From the NCBI GenBank assembly GCA_903834845.1, contig CAILKW010000172.1, forward strand, positions 1 to 64,000: a stretch of DNA of 64,000 nucleotides. Direction: 5' to 3'. The position numbers were made by a program, and so were the translations under genes. Below, one piece after another: positions 52,682 through 60,406 of this stretch (the stretch's first letter is position 1; the number at the start of each line of letters is the position of its first letter). This DNA is from an uncultured Bacteroidia bacterium (GTDB lineage: Bacteria; Bacteroidota; Bacteroidia; Bacteroidales; Prolixibacteraceae). The notes under the pieces were generated by a model, which worked only from the letters and a program-made list of their open reading frames with translations, was not told where the DNA came from and made no database searches.

Positions 52682-53092
52682 ATGAAAACGGAAAGTTTAA
52701 TCAATTTTGAAAATTTAGTAAGTCAGAAAAAATCAGGATGGCTGGAAAAAGCAAAATGGAGCGAAGATAATAGCGCCTGGCTGGAAAAATCGGCTCTAAT
52801 TGCCATTAAAATTCTGAGGGCAATTAAAGATCAGGGAAGTAGCCAAAAGAAAATGGCTGAAAAATTGGAGGTTTCAGCCCTATACATTAATAAAATAGTG
52901 AAAGGCAATGAAAATCTTTCGCTCGAAACTATTTCAAAACTTGAGATAGCTTTGGGTATTCAACTGATTGAGGTCCCAGGTTTCAAAGTTTCCAATAATT
53001 ACTTAATCCCTGAAACGGTTCAACAAGGGAAAAGAACTCGCAAAAAACCCAATTGGTCAGACAAACCAACACTCACAACCGCAACAATCTGA
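52682..53092 (+). CDS. XRE-family HTH transcriptional regulator
   Basis: GSSQKKMAEKLEVSALYINKIVKGNENLSLETISKLEIALGIQLIEV; start at MKTESL preferred over 52673. Confidence 0.85.
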   Translation: MKTESLINFENLVSQKKSGWLEKAKWSEDNSAWLEKSALIAIKILRAIKDQGSSQKKMAEKLEVSALYINKIVKGNENLSLETISKLEIALGIQLIEVPGFKVSNNYLIPETVQQGKRTRKKPNWSDKPTLTTATI

Positions 53093-53126
53093 TATGATTT
53101 GCAATTTACATTTATAATCATTTCCT

Positions 53127-53552
53127 TTGATAATTATAAACATTAACTTTAAACAATTAATTATGAACGATTTAGTAACCCAAACCGGGGACATCTTAGG
53201 ACGAGCAACCGAATTATTGAAAATTCCAGTTATTGGAAGTGCAGTAACCGGACTATTCACTTGGCTCGGCAATGCTTTTACCAAAAAGTCAGCTAAAGAG
53301 AAACTTGCATTGATTGAGCAAAATCAGCACAGCGAGGATACCATTATCGGCCTCAAAGCAAACCTTGAAACGGTTCTTGAAGATAATGATGTTCTCCAAA
53401 ATGAGTTGGCTGAAAAACTTAAAGAGATCGAAAAGTTGATGAAGGAAAATGGCGTAAAGAATGTAACCAAAACAAATACCGTAATTGTCTCTGGAACAGG
53501 TCATATAACAGCAGTTGATATCAACGAAAGTACAATAACAATAAACAGGTAA
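53127..53552 (+). CDS. Small hydrophobic/coiled-coil protein with C-terminal beta-type motif; operon partner of SIR2/nSTAND genes
   Basis: ATG usable at 53163 (MNDLVTQ); hydrophobic LLKIPVIGSAVTGLFTWLGNAF, heptad-like NLETVLEDNDVLQNELAEKLKEIEKLMKE, terminal NTVIVSGTGHITAVDINESTITINR. Confidence 0.65.
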   Translation: MIIININFKQLIMNDLVTQTGDILGRATELLKIPVIGSAVTGLFTWLGNAFTKKSAKEKLALIEQNQHSEDTIIGLKANLETVLEDNDVLQNELAEKLKEIEKLMKENGVKNVTKTNTVIVSGTGHITAVDINESTITINR

Positions 53553-53561
53553 TCCAACACC

Positions 53562-54776
53562 ATGCCGGAAAATTCAAGCTATATATTCGGAGACGGGAAC
53601 ATTGATCTGCAAAATATTGAAAACAGCAATATTACAGTTAATTTTGGCAACTATGATAAGCCGGAAGTAAAGACTAAAAAGCAGACTGTAAACAACTTGC
53701 TTACCGAGATAATTCAAAAACTGGCAGAATTTGAACGAATACAGGTGGCAAAAGAAACCAAACCCGAAAATGTTGATGCTGATTTATTTGATGAAGTTCA
53801 GTGGGACGATTTGCTCGATTCGATACAGTATAACAAATGTGTAGTTTTTATCGGTCCCGAAATATCGGTTGATGAAAATGGAAGTTCGCTGCACGAAAAC
53901 TTTAATCGGTCATCCGGCAAACAAGGTTTGGAATATAACGAAAAAGACTGCTTTTTTATGCCGGGGCTTGATAAAAGCGACACAGAAAAGGACATACTTA
54001 TGAAAGTGATGAAGTATTACTCCAACCAATTCACAGCTCATAATACGCTCGGAAACCAAATTATCGAAAACATTGCCAAAATTCCATTTCCTTTGATCGT
54101 TTCGGTTGCACCTGATGAAACAATCCATAAAGTTTTCCACGTACACAACAAGCCCCATAACTTTTATGCCTACAACGGCAAAACATTGGATATTCAAATA
54201 CCGACAGTAGAAAACCCCGTATTGTACAACCTATTAGGCAGTCCATTAGGTAGTCCTGTTGATAAACCTGCCTCAGAAAAAGCCAATGAAAAAGGCTTCT
54301 ATATATTTATGCATGAGCATTATTACGATTACATGCAAAAAAGTACTAATGTAAGGTTGCCTTTAAATATCTGCGATATGATCAAGAATGCCCATCGGTT
54401 TTTATTTATTGGCATTGATTTTAATAAGTGGTACAACCGCTTGCTGATGTTTTGTCTGGATGTCAAAGCAAAAGGATTTTCATGTTATCCCACTGATTTG
54501 GATAGTGTTCATAGTAACTTTATAAAGCAGCAATTCAAAATTACACATGCCCAGGGAAACTATTTGAAATTCGTTGAAATATTGCTTTCAAAGTGCAATG
54601 AAAGAGGATTGTATAAGCCCCTTTATAGGTATTTTGTTGAACAAACCCTGCAAAAAGTTAATGATCAGCGTATTCTTGCAATGAAAACTGATAATGAAGG
54701 CGAATTGCAGGAAATTATCGGACATATTGAAATGTTATTAAGCGAAACCATTTACAAACTGAACAATGTCAATTAG
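53562..54776 (+). CDS. Divergent SIR2-like domain protein (putative effector)
   Basis: CVVFIGPEISVDE replacing GAGxS; late SIR2-like segment ENPVLYNLLGSPLGSP...FLFIGIDFNKWYNRLL; N-terminal beta-type motif. Confidence 0.65.
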   Translation: MPENSSYIFGDGNIDLQNIENSNITVNFGNYDKPEVKTKKQTVNNLLTEIIQKLAEFERIQVAKETKPENVDADLFDEVQWDDLLDSIQYNKCVVFIGPEISVDENGSSLHENFNRSSGKQGLEYNEKDCFFMPGLDKSDTEKDILMKVMKYYSNQFTAHNTLGNQIIENIAKIPFPLIVSVAPDETIHKVFHVHNKPHNFYAYNGKTLDIQIPTVENPVLYNLLGSPLGSPVDKPASEKANEKGFYIFMHEHYYDYMQKSTNVRLPLNICDMIKNAHRFLFIGIDFNKWYNRLLMFCLDVKAKGFSCYPTDLDSVHSNFIKQQFKITHAQGNYLKFVEILLSKCNERGLYKPLYRYFVEQTLQKVNDQRILAMKTDNEGELQEIIGHIEMLLSETIYKLNNVN

Positions 54777-57075
54777 GAGATACCCTGGTGTTGTTTCGTT
54801 TACCGCCGAACAACAATCCATTTTTTTCGGGCGCGATTACGATATCAATCAACTGCAGAAATACATACGCAACCGCAAAAGCGTCTTGCTGTATTCCAAA
54901 TCAGGGGTTGGCAAATCATCGTTGCTAAAAGCAGGTGTATTGCCCAAGATGCAAACAGACTTTTTAACTATCAACATACGCTTTTATCTTTGGGACAAAA
55001 ACACACCGATACACCCGGTTGAAAGAGTCCGCTTGGCAATACATCCGTTCATTAAAGGTGTAAACACTGAAGAACTGGATAAATTGGTAAACGAGAGTCA
55101 TAAAGAAAAACCGTTGTGGTATTATTTTAAACAACTTCAATCCGTAGAAACGAGGAAAATCTTGTTGATATTCGACCAATTTGAAGAATTTTTTTCATAT
55201 CCCCCGGAACAACGATTGAAATTTAAACAGGAACTTTACGAGCTTACAAAGGTTGACATACCGCAAACCACTTTAAATTATATGGTTGAAAAACTGCAAA
55301 TTGAAAGTTTAAAGGATTTTGATTTTTTGCGCAACAACCTTGATATCCATACCCTGTTTGCTATCCGCTACGATTATTTGAGCTTCATTAATGAACTTGC
55401 CGATTTCTTTCCCGACATCCAGGAAAACTATTATGAGTTAAAGCCATTAAACTCTGACCAGGCACGCGATGCCATACTGAAACCTGCAGCACGCCAACAA
55501 GATGGTTTCCTTAGTCCTGTTTTTGAAATTGATGCAAGAGCTATAAACCATATTATAGATGTACTCACTGAACACGGTAAAATAGCGATTGAAACCACAA
55601 TATTGCAATTGATTTGCATAAAGCTCGAAGACATTGCAATAGAAAAGCAAAACAATAGTTCAATTTGTATCCGACTCGAAGAAATACCACCTTTCACCGG
55701 GATTTTTCTTCGGTTTTATGAAAACTCAATTGAACTTCTACCTTCTGATAGACAAGCTATTGCCAAAATATTTATCGAAGATGTTTTAATAAGAAACGGT
55801 AGCCGTGTTTCATTTGACCGTAGGGTTTGTATTGACTATTTAAAGAATGAAGAATTAAACAAGCTTATCAACTGCCATTTGTTGCGAAGCGAACCAAACA
55901 GCACTGGTCGTGACAGCATAGAGTTGTGCCACGATACAATTATTGAACCTATCATGCAGTCGCGAAATGCACGGATAGAAAAGCAAAAAATCGAAGTTGT
56001 GAAACAACAGGCAAACCAAAAATTGCGCAACCGTATTAAAATTACTTTCTATTTTCTTTTAGTCTGCTTTTTTTGTGTGGTTGCTGTCTTTTCACTATTC
56101 ATTTATAAGAAAAATGGAGAACTAAATACCGCGAACAAAGAACTAAATGAAAGAAATTTAGAAATACGCGAAGCCTACCAAAAACTTAGCCAATTAATGA
56201 AGTTTGATACAACAAACACCAATCAAATTCCACTTAATGTGCTTATTCAGAAAACAATAGATTTAACAGAGGAATTAACAGCCTGGCAAACAGCTACAAC
56301 AACAAACACCTGCGATGGCTATAATCAATACATCGAAAAATATCCGGCAAATTCGGTAAAAGCTGAAGCAAAAAAGAATGAACTCAATTGCAAAGACAGT
56401 TATAAGTCTATCCAAATGGTTTTCGTAAAAGGCGGTGAATTTATAATGGGTAACGACAGCAGTGAATATGAAGATGAAAAACCTCCACACAATGTAACTG
56501 TTTCCGATTTTTATATCGGTAAGTACGAAGTAACCCAAAAGCAATGGACTGATATAATGGGAAGTAACCCTTCCTACTTTAAAGGTTGTGACGAATGCCC
56601 GGTGGAACAAGTGAGCTGGGACGATGTGCAGGAATTTATAGCTAAACTAAATGCAAAATCAGGCAAAACCTACCGGTTGCCGACTGAGGCAGAATGGGAA
56701 TATGCTGCGGGAGGTGGTGCAACAAACCGTACAAAATGGGCTGGCACAAACGATGAAAACGAATTAGGTGATTACGCATGGTATGATAAAAACAGCAATA
56801 AAGCCCAGCCGGTAGGCACAAAAAAGCCAAACAGCTTGGTTATCTACGATATGAGTTGCAACGTTTGGGAATGGTGTAACGATTATTATGGTTCAGATTA
56901 TTATGCTAACTCGCCACAAAACAATCCTAAGGGACCTAATTCCGGCTCGTCCCGCGTTTTGCGTGGTGGCAGTTGGTGCAACTACGCATCGTACTGCCGC
57001 GTTTCTATTCGCAGCAGCAACGGCCCCGACTACCGCTTCAACCGCCACGGTTTTCGGTTGGTTCGAGTTTCATAG
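54766..57075 (+). CDS. nSTAND-type NTPase with single TM helix and C-terminal formylglycine-generating-enzyme/C-type-lectin (FGE) domain
   Basis: RYPGVVSFTAEQQSIFFGRDYDINQLQ; P-loop SKSGVGKSSLLKAGVLPK; LLIFDQFEEFF; TM YFLLVCFFCVVAVFSLFI; FGE domain MVFVKGGEFIMG...NVWEWCNDYYG...RVLRGGSW...GFRLVR. Confidence 0.88.
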   Translation: MSIRRYPGVVSFTAEQQSIFFGRDYDINQLQKYIRNRKSVLLYSKSGVGKSSLLKAGVLPKMQTDFLTINIRFYLWDKNTPIHPVERVRLAIHPFIKGVNTEELDKLVNESHKEKPLWYYFKQLQSVETRKILLIFDQFEEFFSYPPEQRLKFKQELYELTKVDIPQTTLNYMVEKLQIESLKDFDFLRNNLDIHTLFAIRYDYLSFINELADFFPDIQENYYELKPLNSDQARDAILKPAARQQDGFLSPVFEIDARAINHIIDVLTEHGKIAIETTILQLICIKLEDIAIEKQNNSSICIRLEEIPPFTGIFLRFYENSIELLPSDRQAIAKIFIEDVLIRNGSRVSFDRRVCIDYLKNEELNKLINCHLLRSEPNSTGRDSIELCHDTIIEPIMQSRNARIEKQKIEVVKQQANQKLRNRIKITFYFLLVCFFCVVAVFSLFIYKKNGELNTANKELNERNLEIREAYQKLSQLMKFDTTNTNQIPLNVLIQKTIDLTEELTAWQTATTTNTCDGYNQYIEKYPANSVKAEAKKNELNCKDSYKSIQMVFVKGGEFIMGNDSSEYEDEKPPHNVTVSDFYIGKYEVTQKQWTDIMGSNPSYFKGCDECPVEQVSWDDVQEFIAKLNAKSGKTYRLPTEAEWEYAAGGGATNRTKWAGTNDENELGDYAWYDKNSNKAQPVGTKKPNSLVIYDMSCNVWEWCNDYYGSDYYANSPQNNPKGPNSGSSRVLRGGSWCNYASYCRVSIRSSNGPDYRFNRHGFRLVRVS
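56951..57073 (+). other. Candidate DGR variable region (VR) at the 3' end of the FGE domain
   Basis: RVLRGGSWCNYASYCRVSIRSSNGPDYRFNRHGFRLVRV; variable codons almost all NNC; hand count of 56951-57060: 16 A in 110 nt, 66 G+C in 110 nt. Confidence 0.6.
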
Positions 57076-57122
57076 TTCATAGTGGATTTCCATTCCTGTT
57101 TTGAGCTAAAAAAAGAAAAGAA

Positions 57123-57195
57123 AAATTTATATGAGTGAAGTGAGTAGTGAGACGTGCGCTAGCCGTCTCACAGCGAACGTAACGAATATAAATTT
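57123..57195 (+). terminator. Nested stem-loop downstream of the nSTAND/FGE gene (terminator or VR-associated cruciform)
   Basis: Inner GTGAGACG-tgcgctagc-CGTCTCAC (57147-57171), outer AAATTTATAT/ATATAAATTT (57123-57132, 57186-57195), followed by acttttttatt. Confidence 0.6.
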
Positions 57196-57290
57196 ACTTT
57201 TTTATTGCCTATCAAGTATAATACCGGCTTGCCGGTCGAATTTTTTTGAGTTTTTAACTATGTGGGGTTTTTCCTATTGCGTTTTTTCCA

Positions 57291-57380
57291 GTGCGTTGCC
57301 ATTGGGTAGGTTGGCATCGCTTCCCAGTGCGTTGCCATTGGGTTAGGTTGGCATCGTTTCCCAAGGCGTTGCCATTGGGT
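57291..57380. repeat. Short tandem repeats containing gcgttgccattggg
   Basis: Three copies (57293, 57329, 57366) about 36 nt apart; two more copies at about 57701 and 57736. Confidence 0.8.
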
Positions 57381-57625
57381 TAGGGTATGGTAGGCTTTCA
57401 GCCTGTTGATCCTGCCGGGATTAAAACCTTGCTCCAAAAAATGACTGAGGTTAAATTTTAAAAAAAAACTAACTCCCGAAGCTGTCTTTGCGAATCAAAC
57501 GTCAGTATATTAAATGGTTAGCAGATTATAGATGTTTGATGCGGCAATCCCATTATTTGAAGCACCATCCTGTACAATGTTTTTGGCACTGTGCTTCTTA
57601 GTTTGGGATTGCCGCAGTGTGCAGT
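57360..57625. repeat. Long intergenic repeat, copy A, with internal hairpin
   Basis: Shares long near-identical blocks with 57730-57990 (offset about 368-370 nt); hairpin GCGGCAATCCCA...GAAGCAC / GTGCTTC...TGGGATTGCCGC. Confidence 0.8.
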
Positions 57626-57729
57626 TTATTTTGTTGAATAATAATGTATTAGGTGGCACACTTCGCCATGACAAGTCATGAGTTAGTCACTTTTCCCAAG
57701 GCGTTGCCATTGTTTGGGTTGGTGAGTTT

Positions 57730-57995
57730 CCCAAGGCGTTGCCATTGGGTTAGGGTATGTTAGGTTTAGCCTGTTGACCCTTCCTGGATTAAAACCTTGC
57801 TCCAAAGAAATCACTGGGGTTAAATTTAAAAAAAAACTAACTCCCGAAGCTGTCTTTGCGAATCAAACGTCAGTATATTAATTGGTTAGCAGGTTATAGA
57901 TGTTTGATGCGGTAATCCCATTATTTGAAGCACCATCCTGTACAATGTTTTTGGTACTGTGCTTCTTAGAATGGGATTGCTTTGGAGTGCAGGTG
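57730..57995. repeat. Long intergenic repeat, copy B
   Basis: cccaaggcgttgccattgggttagggtatg...ttaaaaccttgctccaaa...gaagctgtctttgcgaatcaaacgtcagtatatta...tttgatgcggtaatcccattatttgaagcaccatcctgtacaatg. Confidence 0.8.
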
Positions 57996-58082
57996 GCCAT
58001 CTTTCAAATTTTGTCTTGTTCAGCACTCCGCGCAATGACAGGTCCTAATGGGAAAGTGCTGTTATGTTTATTTTTCTCCCGG

Positions 58083-58235
58083 CCGAAGCTGTCTTTGCGA
58101 ATCAAACATCAGTATATTAAATGGTTAGCAGGCTATAGATGTTTGATGCGGCAATCCCATTATTTGAAGCACCTTCCTGAACAACGTTTTTTGCACTGCG
58201 CTAATAAGTTTGGGATTGCTTTGTAGTGCAGCTTA
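58083..58235. repeat. Long intergenic repeat, copy C (partial)
   Basis: gaagctgtctttgcgaatcaaacatcagtatattaaatggttagcagg...gatgcggcaatcccattatttgaagcacc. Confidence 0.78.
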
Positions 58236-58354
58236 GTCTGATTTCAAAGGTGGATCCGTTTCGCACTCCGCGCAATGACAAGTTCTGAGGTTGTTTGAAG
58301 TTGTAATTTTGATAGCAAATTGCTTTCGCGAACAACTTTTGCATTGCTTTTTGC

Positions 58355-58440
58355 GGAGAGAGAGGGATTCGAACCCTCGGTACCGTTACCGGTACAACGG
58401 TTTTCGAGACCGTCCCATTAAACCGCTCTGGCATCTCTCC
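58355..58440 (-). tRNA. tRNA-Ser(CGA)
   Basis: GGAGAGATGCCAGAGCGGTTTAATGGGACGGTCTCGAAAACCGTTGTACC...GGGTTCGAATCCCTCTCTCTCC; class II tRNA, anticodon CGA. Confidence 0.95.
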
Positions 58441-58554
58441 TGCAAATCGTTTCTCAAGTCAATCACAAAAATAAAAAAACTATTTCAAAAAAAACTTATC
58501 TTATAATATTTTGCATAATTTTACCGGATTCGATTACTTACGAATTTTTAAAGG

Positions 58555-59295
58555 ATGACAGATTTGGATTATATTGTTGATGTAAGGCATGTTACGAAAT
58601 CATTTAAGGATGTACAGGCTGTCAGAGGGGTGAACCTAACTATTAAACCCGGCGAATTTTTGGCATTGCTCGGTCCTAACGGAGCAGGGAAAACTACTTT
58701 AGTCGAGATGATTGAAGGGATTCAGCATCCAGACGAAGGAGAGATTTACATCGCGGGCAAACAATGGAAAAACCATCAGCACGAACTACATCTTATGATA
58801 GGTCTTTCACTTCAGGAAACCCGGTTTATGGACAAGCTTACAGCGTATGAAACTATGCGGCTGTTTGCAAGTTTTTATAATCTTGATACACGCCGTGTTG
58901 ATGAAGTTTTTAAACTTATTGATCTTGAAGATAAGAAAAAGGCATACATCAATAATTTGTCAGGTGGTCAGCGACAGCGGCTTGCGTTGGGTGTTGCACT
59001 GCTCAACAAACCAAAGATCCTGCTGCTTGATGAACCTACCACAGGTCTTGATCCGAATGCACGGCGTGAGATTTGGAACATCCTCCTTGGTCTGAAAAAA
59101 GAACAAAACACATCGTTGATATTGACTTCTCACTATATGGAAGAGGCAGAATATCTTTGCGATAGGATTGTAATAATGGATCAGGGTACAATATTGGCTG
59201 AAGGGACACTTCAGGAAATACTGAAATTAGGGGGAGGTCACCACTCATTAGACGAATTGTTTATCTCACTCACAGGAAGACATTTATATGAATAG
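58555..59295 (+). CDS. ABC transporter ATP-binding protein
   Basis: LLGPNGAGKTTLVEMIEG; NLSGGQRQRLALGVALLNKPKILLLDEPTTGLDP. Confidence 0.96.
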   Translation: MTDLDYIVDVRHVTKSFKDVQAVRGVNLTIKPGEFLALLGPNGAGKTTLVEMIEGIQHPDEGEIYIAGKQWKNHQHELHLMIGLSLQETRFMDKLTAYETMRLFASFYNLDTRRVDEVFKLIDLEDKKKAYINNLSGGQRQRLALGVALLNKPKILLLDEPTTGLDPNARREIWNILLGLKKEQNTSLILTSHYMEEAEYLCDRIVIMDQGTILAEGTLQEILKLGGGHHSLDELFISLTGRHLYE

Positions 59296-60406
59296 AATAA
59301 CCAATCATCAGCTTTACAGGTTGATAACTGCACATTTTGCCGAAATTATTCGTGAACCCGCTGTAATATTCTGGGGCGTAGTTTTCCCGATTCTTATGGC
59401 TTGGGGACTTGGAATTGCATTTACTCAAAAAGGGACAATAAGTGTAAAACTTGCTGTTGTAAAAGTGATTACCGAAAAAGATACAGTACAGGAGACGAAA
59501 TTTTTGAGCTTCTTAAAGAAAAATGGAATTAAAAGGGATAGCACCTATACCATTAATCTTAAAAATGAAAAACTCGGAGATGAGAGTCTTACTTTTTTTG
59601 AGACTACGTGGCCGAATGCTTTTACAATGTTAAAAAAAGGCAAAGTAACTGTTATTATTGAAGATAAGGCTACAGACATCAAATATCATTTCGACCCTGC
59701 AAATGCTGAGGCAAAAGCTGCCTACCAACTTGCAGCCAATCTTACTACTCACGGAGTTTCGTTTTATGCAGCCGACCAACCAAGCATCGAACCATTGACA
59801 ATGAAAGGTACGAGGTATGTTGATTTTTTGATTCCCGGATTACTCGCTATGGGGATTATGATGGCTTGCAGTTGGGGAATCAGTTATACCATTATTGACC
59901 GCCGCTCTAAAAAGCTGTTAAGGAGAATGGTAGCAACTCCGATGAAAAAATCGAACTTTTTGCTGGCATTGATAACGGCACGGTTTACGATGAACCTGGC
60001 AGAGGCACTTTTGCTTTTCGCATTTGCCTGGCTTTATTTTGGGACAAAGGTTCAGGGAAGCTGGCCCGCTTTGATTATGATGTTTATAGCCGGAAATATC
60101 GCTTTTTCAGGAATTGCCATACTCATTTCCTCTCATACAGCTAATCCTGAAATAGGAAATGGCATCATAAATGCCCTCGTCACACCTATGATGGTTGTGT
60201 CGGGCGTTTTCTTCAGTTACCATAATTTCCCCGAATGGATAATTCCCGTTATCAGAAATCTGCCACTTACAATGATTGCCGATAGTTTCAGAAGTATTTT
60301 TAACGAAGGAGCAGGTTTTGCAGATGTGTGGCTCGAAGCACTTATTCTCACCTCCACAGGAGTAGTATCTTTTGTTATCGGTTTAAAGATATTTAAGTGG
60401 TATTAA
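59288..60406 (+). CDS. ABC-2 type transporter permease
   Basis: Membrane segments and ABC-2 motif (DFLIPGLLAMGIMMACSWGISYTIIDRR...MVATPMKKSNFLLA); overlaps the ATPase gene. Confidence 0.92.
   Translation: MNRITNHQLYRLITAHFAEIIREPAVIFWGVVFPILMAWGLGIAFTQKGTISVKLAVVKVITEKDTVQETKFLSFLKKNGIKRDSTYTINLKNEKLGDESLTFFETTWPNAFTMLKKGKVTVIIEDKATDIKYHFDPANAEAKAAYQLAANLTTHGVSFYAADQPSIEPLTMKGTRYVDFLIPGLLAMGIMMACSWGISYTIIDRRSKKLLRRMVATPMKKSNFLLALITARFTMNLAEALLLFAFAWLYFGTKVQGSWPALIMMFIAGNIAFSGIAILISSHTANPEIGNGIINALVTPMMVVSGVFFSYHNFPEWIIPVIRNLPLTMIADSFRSIFNEGAGFADVWLEALILTSTGVVSFVIGLKIFKWY

Noticed and set aside
57291-57380. Short regularly spaced repeats resembling a CRISPR array
   Set aside because: The 'spacers' are similar to each other, spacing is about 36 nt including the repeat, and there are no cas genes; simple tandem repeats.
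57131-58226. ORFs 57131-57346 and 57900-58226
   Set aside because: They lie within the intergenic repeat cluster; low-complexity translations created by repeats.
57076-58350. Search for a DGR template repeat or reverse transcriptase next to the candidate VR
   Set aside because: No AAC-rich copy of the VR and no RT-like ORF (YxDD-type motif) found in the window; if they exist they are elsewhere.
58201-58434. Minus-strand ORF MPERFNGTVSKTVVPVTVPRVRIPLSPQK...
   Set aside because: It is a read-through of the tRNA-Ser(CGA) gene and adjoining repeats, not a protein gene.
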